Source: Acidobacteriota bacterium (lineage in GTDB: Bacteria; Acidobacteriota; Vicinamibacteria; Vicinamibacterales; UBA823). Taken from it: 64,000 bases of DNA. Below, in pieces: positions 17,389 through 26,168 of the stretch. The notes below the pieces were generated by a model that was not told the origin of the DNA, searched no databases, and saw only the letters and a program-made list of their open reading frames with translations. The stretch lies in the NCBI GenBank assembly GCA_002730525.1, contig PCAK01000010.1:58506-122505 (forward strand). The letters are read 5' to 3'. The translations under genes were made by a program, and so were the position numbers. The number at the start of each line of letters is the position of its first letter. Within the stretch, counting starts at the first letter, position 1.

Positions 17389-17697
17389 CTAGAAGAACAG
17401 CAGCTGCATCCAGGGCACGATTGCCGCGCCGACATAGATGAGCGTCAGCGCCGCCACGATGCCATGCACCGCCTGAAGGTGCAGGACGACGGCGCAGAAG
17501 CCGGCCAGGAGCTTGGCGCTCGCCAGCGTCGGGCCCTCACCGACGGCGAACATCAGCCAGAGCATGAGCGGATTCGCCTCGATGCCGACGCCGAACGTGG
17601 AGACACCGAGGTAGGTCAGCGCGCCATCGACCACCTGAGCGCACAACAGCGCAACGATGACGACGTTGCCGAACCGCACTCGTGGCTGGAACTCCAT
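17389..17697 (-). CDS. DUF5658-type small membrane protein
   Basis: A 102-residue protein with three or four hydrophobic helices and the typical opening (F/V)ALLCAQVVDGALTYLGVSTFGVGIEANPL, which matches my memory of DUF5658 proteins of Acidobacteriota. The function is unknown. ATG 17697 (MEFQPRVRFGN) was taken because conserved sequence starts there. It sits between the frameshifted phosphatase and the aminotransferase, all on the minus strand, but the hairpins on both sides suggest separate transcription. Confidence 0.7.
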   Translation of the reverse strand: MEFQPRVRFGNVVIVALLCAQVVDGALTYLGVSTFGVGIEANPLMLWLMFAVGEGPTLASAKLLAGFCAVVLHLQAVHGIVAALTLIYVGAAIVPWMQLLFF

Positions 17698-17850
17698 CCG
17701 TACGCCCCTGCAGCCGGCCTCGACGCCGAGCAGGCGCACGACGGCACCGCCAGCGGCCAGAATTTCTTGGTTGGGGAGGTATCCGCGAGGGAGCGAGAGA
17801 CAGTGTACGCCGATCGCGGTTGCGGATCAAGGCGCGCACGTCGCTGAGTT

Positions 17851-17867
17851 TCGGGGCGCGGCCCCGA
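17851..17867 (-). terminator. Hairpin after the aminotransferase stop codon
   Basis: TCGGGGC-gcg-GCCCCGA begins two bases after TGA 17870-17872 in mRNA sense. Same stem sequence as the copy at 17371. Confidence 0.5.
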
Positions 17868-17869
17868 TC

Positions 17870-19084
17870 TCAGGAAGCCAGAAACTCCTTCGTGAACGAG
17901 GCCATCAGATCGTAGATCTCGCCAAGCTCCGTGGGGTTCGCCAGGAACACGACGCGCATGAAGCCGTCCCCCGGTGGCAGCCCGAAGCCCGAACCGTGGA
18001 CGCATAGCACGCCGGTCGAACGTAGCAGGCCGAGAACGTAATCCTCGTCGGTCTTGCCCGGCGGTAGGGCCACCTGCGGCATGGCGTAGAAGGCCGCGGT
18101 CGGCTCCACGCAGCTCATGCCGTCGATGGCGTTCAGGCGCGCCATCGTCAGTTCGGCGCGCTCGCGCAGCTCGGAGCGAAACGTGTCCTGATGCGATCGA
18201 TCGTCCCGCAGCGCCGCGGTGATCGCCGCCTGCATCGGCGCGGTGCTACAGAGCCGGCCGTCGGCCAGCTTCTTGATGGCTGCCAGCAGGTCGTCGAGCC
18301 GCGGGCTGGTGCCGACGGCCATCCAGCCGGCTCGCCAGCCCGGCGCCAGGTAGGCCTTCGACAACGACGAGTACGACACGACCGGCGCATCGGGATCGAG
18401 GCTCCCGATCGGCGTCACCGGGCCGTCGTAGGCCAGGTCGGCGTACACCTCGTCCGCCAGCAGCAGCAGTCCGTGGCGGCTTGCCAGCTCGAGCATCTCG
18501 CGGCGCGTCTCGTCGGAGTACACGGCGCCCGTCGGGTTGTTCGGATTGATCATCACCAGCGCCCGCGTGTTCGGCCCGATCAGCTTCTTGATATGATCGA
18601 GGTCGGGCATCCAGTGGTTGGTCGGATCGGTCCGGTAGTAGACGGCGTTCGCACCCAGCTTCGCCAGGACCGCGGTGTAGAGCGGGTAGGTCGGCACCGG
18701 CACCAGCACGTCCTCACCCGGATCGACCAGCGCGCTCAGCGTCAGCTCGATCCCCTCGGACGTGCCCATCGTCAGGAGCACCCGGTCGGCTGGTATCTCG
18801 AGGCCGCGGGCGGTGAAATCGTCCGCCACCGCCTCACGCGCCGGCTCGATTCCCGGGGACGAGGTGTAGCCGTTCACGCCGTCGCGCATCGCCCGTTCGA
18901 CCGCGTCGACGAGGTTCTGCGGCGTCTTGAAACCGAACGGAATCGGGTCGCCGATGTTGAGGTAGCGAACGCGCGTGCCGGCCGCTTCAACCTTCCTGGC
19001 CTCCGCCACGATGTTGCGGATGGCGTAGGAGAAGCCGTGGACGCGGCTCGCGACCTGAATGGCGGACGTAGCGTGAGTCGTCAT
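17870..19084 (-). CDS. Class I/II pyridoxal-phosphate aminotransferase (AlaT/AspC-like)
   Basis: A 404-residue fold-type I aminotransferase. The PLP lysine is in SYSSLSKAYLAPGWRAGW, the Asn and Asp/Tyr contacts in MINPNNPTGAVYS and LADEVYADLAYDG, and the substrate carboxylate Arg near GDGFMRVVFLANP. The opening YAIRNIVAEARKVEAAGTRVRYLNIGDPIPFGFKTP resembles alanine/aspartate aminotransferases of the AlaT or archaeal AspC type, so pyruvate or oxaloacetate transamination is likely; the exact substrate cannot be read off. It is transcribed divergently from the M16 peptidase pair, with 134 bp between starts. Confidence 0.9.
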   Translation of the reverse strand: MTTHATSAIQVASRVHGFSYAIRNIVAEARKVEAAGTRVRYLNIGDPIPFGFKTPQNLVDAVERAMRDGVNGYTSSPGIEPAREAVADDFTARGLEIPADRVLLTMGTSEGIELTLSALVDPGEDVLVPVPTYPLYTAVLAKLGANAVYYRTDPTNHWMPDLDHIKKLIGPNTRALVMINPNNPTGAVYSDETRREMLELASRHGLLLLADEVYADLAYDGPVTPIGSLDPDAPVVSYSSLSKAYLAPGWRAGWMAVGTSPRLDDLLAAIKKLADGRLCSTAPMQAAITAALRDDRSHQDTFRSELRERAELTMARLNAIDGMSCVEPTAAFYAMPQVALPPGKTDEDYVLGLLRSTGVLCVHGSGFGLPPGDGFMRVVFLANPTELGEIYDLMASFTKEFLAS

Positions 19085-19218
19085 AGAACGCCGATCTTAG
19101 TCCATCCCCGCGACCCGGACCAACCGTGTGCCGGCACCGGCCCGACCTGAGAGTTTCGCCACCGGCCGCGAGAAGGCGGGTATGATCGATGGGCTGTCCC
19201 GACCTTCGAGGAAACGTC

Positions 19219-20700
19219 ATGGCCGTCCGAACCGAGCTGTCCCTGAAGCTTCCCAATAGCCCCGGCGCCTTGCAGACCGTCGGACGGATGATGGCCAATG
19301 CCGGGGTCAACATCGACCACGCCTACGCCTCCGTGATCGAGGGCAATCCGACGGCGACGCTGGCGCTGCTGGCGGTGATCCTCATCGCCCCCGCGACTGC
19401 GACCGCGCAGGCCGTCGAGTTCAGCGAATGGACGCTCGACAACGGCCTGCGCGTCATCATTGCCGAGGACCGCGTCGCCCCGGTCGTGTCGATAGCCGTG
19501 AACTACGACGTCGGGTCGCGAAACGAACGGCGCGGCCGGACCGGGTTCGCGCATCTCTTCGAGCACATGATGTTCGAGGGATCGGAGAACGTCGGCGACG
19601 GCGAGCACTTCCTGCTCGTGGCCAACAACGGCGGCGACGTCAACGGCACGACCGACAAGGACCGGACGCTCTATTTCGAGCGGATGCCGTCCAATCAGCT
19701 CGAGCTCGGCCTCTTCCTCGAAGCCGATCGGATGGCGTCGCTCGATATCACGCAGGAGAACCTGGATAACCAGCGGCAAGCCGTGCAGGAAGAACGCCGG
19801 CTGCGTATCGACAATCAGCCCTACGGCCACACGTTCGAGTCGATCGATGAGTTGGCCTACCTGAACTTCGCGTACTCGCACTCGACGATCGGTTCGATGA
19901 CCGACCTGAGCGCGGCCACGGTGACCGATGTATCGTCGTTCTTCCGCACTTACTACGCGCCGAACAACGCGGTGCTGGCGATCGTCGGTAGCGTCGACAC
20001 CGCCGAGGCGCTGGAACTGGTGCAGAAGTACTTCGGCCCGATTCAGCGGCAACCACCGCCGCCTGAGGTCGATCTGACCGAGCCACCACAGACCGAGGAG
20101 CGGCGGTCGAGCTACGAGGATCCGCTGGCGCGGTTGGCGCGCATCGACATCGCGTATCACATTCCGGAAAGCATGAGTGCCGATCACGATGCGCTGAGCG
20201 TGCTGTCGACCATCCTGTCGTCGGGGCGGAGCTCGCGGCTCTACCAGTCGATCGTCCGCGACTCGCAACTCGGCGTGAATGTGGGTGCCTTCGCGGTCGG
20301 CAATCGCGGCCCGAGCCTGTTCCGCCTGGTAGGGATCGCCGCGCCCGGCGCCGACGTCGGCGCGCTCGAAGTGGCGCTCGGAGAGCAGATCGAGCTGATC
20401 AAGACGGCGCCGATCGAGGAGTGGGAGCTCGACAAGGCACGCAACGGCGCCCGCCGGTCGTTCGTGTCGAGCCTGGGGAGTTCGCTCCAGCGCGCCATCA
20501 TGCTGTCGCGCTACGCGCTGTTCTACGACGACCCTGGCCTCATCAACACACGCGCCGAACGCGTCGTCGCGGTGTCGGCAGAGGACCTGCGCCGGGTCGC
20601 GCGGGAGTATCTCGTCGACACGAACCGGTCGGTCATCATCACGTTGCCGGCGCCGCCTGGCAGTCCCCAGGGCGGAACGCCGGGAGCGGGAGGATCTTGA
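19219..20700 (+). CDS. M16 zinc peptidase with a truncated ACT domain fused ahead of its signal peptide
   Basis: The body is a complete M16B peptidase. The inverted zinc motif HLFEH starts near residue 112, with NGTTDKDRTLYFE and a downstream Glu in QAVQEERRLR. The N-terminus is odd. Residues 1-45 (MAVRTELSLKLPNSPGAL, then MANAGVNIDHAYASVIEGNPTATL) form the start of an ACT ligand-binding domain. It runs in frame into LALLAVILIAPATATAQA, the hydrophobic core and cleavage site of a signal peptide that lacks its own start and basic n-region. The start 19219 has GAGGAAA upstream, so the ACT start is the translated one. GTG 19333 is an internal alternative. This looks like a deletion fusion of two neighbouring genes. 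It overlaps the next gene by one base. Confidence 0.85.
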   Translation: MAVRTELSLKLPNSPGALQTVGRMMANAGVNIDHAYASVIEGNPTATLALLAVILIAPATATAQAVEFSEWTLDNGLRVIIAEDRVAPVVSIAVNYDVGSRNERRGRTGFAHLFEHMMFEGSENVGDGEHFLLVANNGGDVNGTTDKDRTLYFERMPSNQLELGLFLEADRMASLDITQENLDNQRQAVQEERRLRIDNQPYGHTFESIDELAYLNFAYSHSTIGSMTDLSAATVTDVSSFFRTYYAPNNAVLAIVGSVDTAEALELVQKYFGPIQRQPPPPEVDLTEPPQTEERRSSYEDPLARLARIDIAYHIPESMSADHDALSVLSTILSSGRSSRLYQSIVRDSQLGVNVGAFAVGNRGPSLFRLVGIAAPGADVGALEVALGEQIELIKTAPIEEWELDKARNGARRSFVSSLGSSLQRAIMLSRYALFYDDPGLINTRAERVVAVSAEDLRRVAREYLVDTNRSVIITLPAPPGSPQGGTPGAGGS

Positions 20701-22190
20701 TGCGCGTCCGATCGTTCGTCGCCGTCATTGCGTCGGTACTTGTCGCCGCGCCGGCTTCACTCTCGGCGCAGGCCGGCGGCCAGCAAACTCAGTCGATTAC
20801 CGGAGCCGAGGTGAAAGGCCTGGCGCCGGTCTCGGACGAGATTCTCCAGGTCGAACTGCCGAAGGCCGAGGAAGCCGTGCTCGAGAACGGCCTCCATCTG
20901 ATGGTGCTCGAGGACCATCGGGTGCCAACCGTCTCTTTCCAGCTGATCTTGATCGGGGCCGGCGGGTACTACGATCCGCCGGATCACGCCGGGCTCGCGG
21001 GCTTCTCCGCGTCGCTGCTGCGCGAGGGCACCACCACGCGATCGTCGGTGGAGATCGCCGAAGCCCTCGAGACGCTCGCCTCACGTCTGAACGCCTCAAC
21101 CGACATGTCGCTCCAGGCCGCGAGCCTGAACGGCTCGAGTCTGACCGAGCATCTGGACGAGACGATGGCGCTGGCCGCCGACGTGCTGCTGCATCCATCG
21201 TTTCCCGAGGAGGAATTGGCGCTGTTCAAGGACCGCGAGCGGGCCGGGCTGATGCAGGAACGGACCCGGCCAGGCTTCCTGGCGGTCGAGCGGCTGGCCA
21301 AGGTGATCTACGGCGATCATCCGGCCGGCCGGGTCTCGCCGACGCCGGAATCTCTCGAGCGGACCACGCGGGAAGACCTGCTCGCGTTTCACCAGGTCCA
21401 CTACGTGCCCGACCACGCGGTGGTCACCGTGGCGGGCGACATCTCGATGGCCGACGCGCGGGCGGCCGTCGAACGGCACTTCGGTGCCTGGGCGAACACC
21501 GGCACCCCGCAGCCGACGGTGGAGGATCCTCAGCCGATCGGGCCGGCGCGGGTCTACCTGATCAATCGCGACGCCTCGGTGCAGACCAACCTCGTGGTGG
21601 GGACGCAGGCGATCAACCGGACGAGCAGCGACTACGACGTGCTCACCGTGATGAACCAGGTGATTGGTGGCGGCGCGACCGGGCGACTGTTCATGAACCT
21701 GCGCGAGGACAAGGGGTACACCTACGGCGCCTACAGTTCCTTCACGGCGCTGCGCTACCGCGGCGACTGGGACGCCTCGACCGAGGTGAGGACCGAGGTC
21801 ACCGGCGCCGCGTTGGCCGAATTGCTTCGCGAACTGGAGCGGATTCGCGACGAACCGGTGCCCGACCATGAATTCCAGGATGCGAAGCGGAACATTGTCG
21901 CCGGCTTTGCGCTCTCACTCGAGTCGCCCGGCACGCTGCTGGGCAATTCGGTGGTGCGTCATCTCTACGACCTGCCCGACGACCATTGGGATCGTTATCC
22001 TGAGCGGGTCATGGCGGTGACGCGCGAGCAGGTGCAGGCCGTCGCCGAGCGATATCTCGACGCCGAGCGGCTCCACATCGTGGCCGTCGGCGACGGTGCG
22101 CAGATCACCGACGCCCTGACGTCGTTCGGCGCGGTCGATGTGTACGACGACCAAGGTGTGCTGATCGAGACGCTTGGCTCCGGCCAGTGA
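20700..22190 (+). CDS. M16-family peptidase partner, non-catalytic subunit
   Basis: A 496-residue exported M16 protein with a normal signal peptide (MRVRSFVAVIASVLVAAPASLSAQ). Where the active partner has HxxEH this protein reads HAGLAGF, so it cannot bind zinc in the usual way. The C-terminal half keeps the glycine-rich loop and Arg/Tyr residues (GGGATGRLFMNLREDKGYTYG) that in M16B heterodimers bind substrate. It forms an operon with the preceding active subunit through TGATG overlap, and GGAGG lies eight bases upstream. Heterodimeric M16B proteases of this type degrade short peptides in the periplasm. Confidence 0.9.
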   Translation: MRVRSFVAVIASVLVAAPASLSAQAGGQQTQSITGAEVKGLAPVSDEILQVELPKAEEAVLENGLHLMVLEDHRVPTVSFQLILIGAGGYYDPPDHAGLAGFSASLLREGTTTRSSVEIAEALETLASRLNASTDMSLQAASLNGSSLTEHLDETMALAADVLLHPSFPEEELALFKDRERAGLMQERTRPGFLAVERLAKVIYGDHPAGRVSPTPESLERTTREDLLAFHQVHYVPDHAVVTVAGDISMADARAAVERHFGAWANTGTPQPTVEDPQPIGPARVYLINRDASVQTNLVVGTQAINRTSSDYDVLTVMNQVIGGGATGRLFMNLREDKGYTYGAYSSFTALRYRGDWDASTEVRTEVTGAALAELLRELERIRDEPVPDHEFQDAKRNIVAGFALSLESPGTLLGNSVVRHLYDLPDDHWDRYPERVMAVTREQVQAVAERYLDAERLHIVAVGDGAQITDALTSFGAVDVYDDQGVLIETLGSGQ

Positions 22191-22193
22191 GGG

Positions 22194-23228
22194 ATGGCGA
22201 CCGAGAATCCTGCGTCGTTCCTGGACCCCGCCCTCGACCGGACGTCGATCGCGCCTGAGAGCGCGATCGATCGGGACCAGCTGGTCACCTGGTACCGGAC
22301 GATGTGCCTGGCGCGCACCTGCGACGAGAAGCTCGGCGCGCTCTACCGCCAGGGCAAGATCGTCGGGGCGGTCTATCTCGCGGTCGGCCAGGAGGCGATC
22401 TGCACCGGCGTTGTCAGCCTGCTCCAGCCTGACGATTACTTCTCGACGGTCGCGCGCGGCCTGGCCGGGTGGTTCCTCCGCGGCGTCGAACCGAAGCACG
22501 TCATCGCCCGGTGGCTGGGTCGGGACGTCCCGCCGTCGCACGGCCGGGAGCTCGGCCTGTTCCTGGCCGACATCGAACACCACGGCATCGCGCCGTACCA
22601 CAACGGGTCGATGGCCTCGTGGATCCCTTCAGGTGCCGGGTTCGCCCTGGCGTTCAAGGTTCGGAAGCAGCCGCGCGTCTACGTCGCCTTCACCGGGGAC
22701 GGCGCCACCAGTCCGGGTGATTTCTACGAGGGTCTGAACTTCGCGGCGATTCACAAGCTGCCGCTCGTCGTCATCGTTGAGAACAACTGCTTCGCCTACT
22801 CGACGGGCAACGCCGCGCAGATGCCGGTGGAGAATGTCGCCGATCGCGCGCCGGCGTTCAACATTCCGGCGGAAGTTGCGTTCGGCAACGACATCTTCGA
22901 GGTGCGCCGGGTTGCCAAGCGGGCGATCGACCATGCCCGCGCCGGCAACGGCCCATATCTTGTCGAGTTCAAGACGTTTCGCACCCGTGGGCACGGCGAG
23001 CACGACGACATGGGCTACGTCGATGCGGGTCTGCGCGAGTTCTGGGAGCGACGCGATCCGCTACGGTTGTTTCGCGAGTACCTGGCCGGGGCGGGCGGCC
23101 TCGGTGAGGCGGGGGTCAAGGCGATCGATGACGAATGCGCCGCCTCGATCGAGGACGCGGTGGCCTGGGCCGAGGCGCAGCCCGCGCCGGCGCCCGAGAC
23201 CGTGACCGACCGGCTGTTCGCCCCGTGA
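22194..23228 (+). CDS. 2-oxoacid dehydrogenase E1 component, alpha subunit
   Basis: A 344-residue thiamine-diphosphate enzyme subunit. The cofactor motif is GDGATSPGDFYEGLNFAA, ending in IVENN about 30 residues on. YRTMCLARTCDEKLGALYRQGKI at the start and the FRTRGHGEHDDMGY phosphorylation-loop-like segment are typical of PDH/BCKDH/acetoin E1alpha. It begins three bases after the M16 stop and is followed 14 bp on by the beta subunit. E1 decarboxylates a 2-oxoacid and reductively acylates the E2 lipoyl group. The sequence alone does not separate pyruvate from branched-chain substrates. No E3 gene is in view. Confidence 0.92.
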   Translation: MATENPASFLDPALDRTSIAPESAIDRDQLVTWYRTMCLARTCDEKLGALYRQGKIVGAVYLAVGQEAICTGVVSLLQPDDYFSTVARGLAGWFLRGVEPKHVIARWLGRDVPPSHGRELGLFLADIEHHGIAPYHNGSMASWIPSGAGFALAFKVRKQPRVYVAFTGDGATSPGDFYEGLNFAAIHKLPLVVIVENNCFAYSTGNAAQMPVENVADRAPAFNIPAEVAFGNDIFEVRRVAKRAIDHARAGNGPYLVEFKTFRTRGHGEHDDMGYVDAGLREFWERRDPLRLFREYLAGAGGLGEAGVKAIDDECAASIEDAVAWAEAQPAPAPETVTDRLFAP

Positions 23229-23242
23229 TCTGAACCAGAGTC

Positions 23243-24217
23243 ATGGCGGTCATCACCTACCTCGACGCGATCAGCCAGGGGCTCCGCGATGAAATGCGGC
23301 GCGACGAGAACGTGATCGTTCTCGGCGAGGACATCGCGGTCTTCGGCGGCGCGTTCAAGGTCACACGCGGATTTCTCGAGGAGTTTGGCGCGGATCGGGT
23401 CATCGACACGCCGATCAGCGAGAGCGGATTCACCGGCGCCGCGTGCGGTGCGGCGGTCGAAGGCCTGCGGCCGGTGGTCGAGTTCCAGTTTGCCGACTTC
23501 ATCGCGTGCGCGTTCGATCAGATCGTCAATTACGCCGCCAAGAACTACTACCGCTGGGGGATTCCGATGCCGGTCGTCTTTCGCGGCCCATCGGGCGGCG
23601 GCTTCAGGGGCGGACCGTATCACTCGCAGAATCCCGAAGCCTGGTTCACGCATGTGCCTGGCCTGAAGGTCGTGCAGCCGGCGACGCCCTACGACGCCAA
23701 GGGGTTGCTGGTGGCGGCGATCCGCGACAACAATCCGGTCATCTACCTCGAGCACAAGCACCTCTACCGACGGATCAAGGAGGAGGTGCCGGAGGACGAC
23801 TACGTCGTGCCGATCGGCGTGGCGGAAGTGAAGCGCGAGGGCTCCGACCTGACGATCGTCACGTACGGCGCGATGGTGCACGAGTCGCTGGCCGTGGCCG
23901 AGCGACTGTCGCGGGAGGGCGCCGAGTGCGAGGTGGTCGATCTGAGGAGCCTGAGCCCGCTGGACCGCGACGCGTTCCTGACGAGCGTCAGGAAGACCGG
24001 CCGGGCGCTGGTCGTGCACGAGGCGCACCTGACCGGCGGCTTCGGCGGCGAGGTGGCTGCGATCATCGCCGAGCAGGCGTTCGACGCCCTCGACGCGCCG
24101 GTGACCCGGGTGGCCGCGCTGGACGTGCCGTCGCCGTTTGCGGCGCAGCTCGAAGACGCGATGCTGCCGACCGAGGAGAAGATCTACACTGCCGCCAGGG
24201 ACGTCCTGGAGTATTGA
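23243..24217 (+). CDS. 2-oxoacid dehydrogenase E1 component, beta subunit
   Basis: A 324-residue transketolase-like pyrimidine-binding subunit. MAVITYLDAISQGLRDEMRRDE and VIVLGEDIAVFGGAFKVT are the standard opening. DTPISESGFTGAACGAAVEGLRPVVEFQFADF supplies the cofactor-contacting Glu. The C-terminal transketolase domain follows (GALVVHEAHLTGGFGGE-type sequence). It pairs with the alpha subunit upstream to form the alpha2-beta2 E1. ATG 23243 is 14 bp after the alpha stop, and the E2 gene starts seven bp after its stop, so all three are cotranscribed. Confidence 0.94.
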   Translation: MAVITYLDAISQGLRDEMRRDENVIVLGEDIAVFGGAFKVTRGFLEEFGADRVIDTPISESGFTGAACGAAVEGLRPVVEFQFADFIACAFDQIVNYAAKNYYRWGIPMPVVFRGPSGGGFRGGPYHSQNPEAWFTHVPGLKVVQPATPYDAKGLLVAAIRDNNPVIYLEHKHLYRRIKEEVPEDDYVVPIGVAEVKREGSDLTIVTYGAMVHESLAVAERLSREGAECEVVDLRSLSPLDRDAFLTSVRKTGRALVVHEAHLTGGFGGEVAAIIAEQAFDALDAPVTRVAALDVPSPFAAQLEDAMLPTEEKIYTAARDVLEY

Positions 24218-24224
24218 TGAAACG

Positions 24225-25631
24225 ATGATCAGAGTCGTCATGCCCCAGATGGGGGAATCGATCGCCGAAGGGACGATCGTCAAGTGGCTGAAGCAGGCCG
24301 GCGAGGCCGTCGCGCGTGACGAGCCGCTGTTCGAGATCACGACCGACAAGGTCGACACCGAGGTGCCCGCGCCCGCGGCCGGGACGCTGGCCGAGATCCT
24401 GGTGAAGGCGGGCGAGACCGTCGATATCGGCACGGCGGTCGCGACGATCGCCGAGGTCGGCGAGTCCGCGGTGTCGACCCCCGGCACACCGGCCGGTTCG
24501 TCTTCGACCGAGCCTGCTCCCCGCTCTGCTGGAGGCCCCAGCATTCCTTCAACGCTGCAGGAAGGGGCAAGGCCCGCGCCGGCCGCTGCGCCAACACCGG
24601 AGACCGGCGACGCACCCGGCGGCCATTTCCGCACGACCCAGCCGACCAAGACGGTGTCGTTCAAGCGCGAGGCCACGGCGGGCACCGCGAGCGCGGCCTC
24701 GAGCGGCGGCCGAGCGTTCAGTCCGGCGGTCCTAGCGACGGCAAGGCAGGCCGGCGTCTCCCTGGACACGTTGACGGGCCTCGCAGGTTCGGGTCGCGGT
24801 GGTCGCGTCACGAAGCGCGATGTCGAACGGCATCTGGCCGACCGCGGTGCCGGCGCGGCGAGCGCAGCGCCCGTGGCTGCTTCCGGCACACCGCCGCCGG
24901 CGTACCTCTACCAGCCGAAGCCGGGTGACGAGCGCGTGGCGATGTCGACCGTTCGGAAACGGATCGCCGACCACATGACCTGGTCGACCCGGATCAGCCC
25001 GCACGCAACGGCGATTGCCGAGTGCGACATGTCGAATGCCGCGGCGCTGGTAGAGGCGGCCGGCGCGCGGTTCGAGGCGAGTGTCGGCGCGCCGCTGACC
25101 TACACGGCGTTGGTCGCCCAGGCCGCGGTCAAGGCGCTGGGTGAGTTCCGGACGCTCAACGCGTCGGTCGTCGGCGACGAGGTCATCCTGAAACCGGCGG
25201 TGAATCTGGGCGTCGCGGTCGCGCTGCCTGATTCGGGCGAGTTGATCGTGCCGGTGGTCAGGGAGGCCGACGGGCTCTCGCTGGCCGGCTTCGCCAAGGC
25301 GGTCAAGGATCTCGCGGTCCGGGCGCGTTCGCGTCGGCTGACGCCGGACGACGTCCAGGGCGGGACGTTCACGTTGACGAATCCGGGAATCTTCGGCGGC
25401 CTGACCGGGACGCCGATCCTGAATCAGCCCGAGGTTGGGATCCTCGGCCTCGGTGCCGTGACGAAGCGGCCGGTCGTCCTCGATGATGCGATCGCGATCC
25501 GATCGATCATGATGATGTCGCTCACGTTCGACCATCGCGCGGCCGACGGCATGGTCGCCTTCCAGTACCTAGCCCGCGTCCGCGAGCAACTCGAAGCCCT
25601 GCCGACCGACCTGGACACGTCCAAGATCTGA
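24225..25631 (+). CDS. 2-oxoacid dehydrogenase E2 component (lipoyl acyltransferase)
   Basis: A 468-residue E2. A single lipoyl domain has the modified Lys42 in FEITTDKVDTEVPAPAAG. An Ala/Pro-rich linker of about 80 residues follows. The peripheral-subunit-binding domain is FSPAVLATARQAGVSLDTL to RVTKRDVERHL. The catalytic chloramphenicol-acetyltransferase-like domain ends with FDHRAADGM, where the active-site His lies near residue 438. The core is formed by E2 oligomers that bind E1 and E3. ATG 24225 follows the E1beta stop closely. The lipoyl domain start (MIRVVMPQMGESI) is of the BCKDH/OGDH style, so the substrate is left open. Confidence 0.93.
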   Translation: MIRVVMPQMGESIAEGTIVKWLKQAGEAVARDEPLFEITTDKVDTEVPAPAAGTLAEILVKAGETVDIGTAVATIAEVGESAVSTPGTPAGSSSTEPAPRSAGGPSIPSTLQEGARPAPAAAPTPETGDAPGGHFRTTQPTKTVSFKREATAGTASAASSGGRAFSPAVLATARQAGVSLDTLTGLAGSGRGGRVTKRDVERHLADRGAGAASAAPVAASGTPPPAYLYQPKPGDERVAMSTVRKRIADHMTWSTRISPHATAIAECDMSNAAALVEAAGARFEASVGAPLTYTALVAQAAVKALGEFRTLNASVVGDEVILKPAVNLGVAVALPDSGELIVPVVREADGLSLAGFAKAVKDLAVRARSRRLTPDDVQGGTFTLTNPGIFGGLTGTPILNQPEVGILGLGAVTKRPVVLDDAIAIRSIMMMSLTFDHRAADGMVAFQYLARVREQLEALPTDLDTSKI

Positions 25632-25640
25632 GACGCGGGG

Positions 25641-25674
25641 GTGGCGCGGGCCTTCAGGCCCGCGAACGGGCGCT
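25641..25674 (+). repeat. REP-like hairpin after the E2 gene
   Basis: CGCGGGCC-ttca-GGCCCGCG (25645-25664) is flanked by GTGG on the left and AACGGGCGCTAC on the right. It lies between the convergent E2 and membrane protein genes. A related element on the minus strand at 36492-36529 has the same flanks but a different stem pair. Confidence 0.6.
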
Positions 25675-26134
25675 ACATGCCCGGTAGGAACGGTCGCGAG
25701 GCAGTCGACCACGGCCAGGGCGTGCCAACCAGGATCAGCAGCAACGCGATCCCGAAGAAGATCAGGCTGGCGCGGTGCTTCGCCTTCGGGTCGGCTCCCT
25801 TCCGGACGCGCGCGACGCCGATGTGTGCCAGCGCCAGCGCGGCGACCATTATCGTCGAGTGTTCCACGAGCCAGAACCGCATCACCGGGTTACCCATTGC
25901 ACTGCCCATGTTCTCGAACGCGGAGGTCGTGATCCTGCTGAAGAAGAGATACATCATGATGCCCAGGAGCATCTGGACGTCGAGCGACACGGCGAACAGC
26001 CGGCCGAACTTTCCGTCGGCCTCTTCGAAGCGACCGGACGACAGGCCCGAGAACGATTTGTAGATCGCCGCCGCGCCGAGGCCGATGACGACCCAGCGAA
26101 CGAGGTTGTGCAGAACCAAGGTCAGCGTCAGCAT
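25673..26134 (-). CDS. Four-helix integral membrane protein, function unknown
   Basis: A 153-residue protein with four predicted membrane helices. Conserved-looking polar positions are HNLVRW at the start of helix 1, FAVSLDVQMLLG in helix 2, RFWLVEHSTIMVAALALAHIG in helix 3 and the final GTPWPW. The paired histidines in helices 1 and 3 recall small cytochrome-b-like membrane proteins, but no haem-binding signature is certain. I know relatives only as hypothetical proteins. It stands alone between E2 (convergent) and the threonine-aldolase-like gene (same strand, 34 bp upstream). Confidence 0.7.
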   Translation of the reverse strand: MLTLTLVLHNLVRWVVIGLGAAAIYKSFSGLSSGRFEEADGKFGRLFAVSLDVQMLLGIMMYLFFSRITTSAFENMGSAMGNPVMRFWLVEHSTIMVAALALAHIGVARVRKGADPKAKHRASLIFFGIALLLILVGTPWPWSTASRPFLPGM

Positions 26135-26168
26135 CGGTCAAGGATACAGGAGTCGCGGGCGTCGGGAA

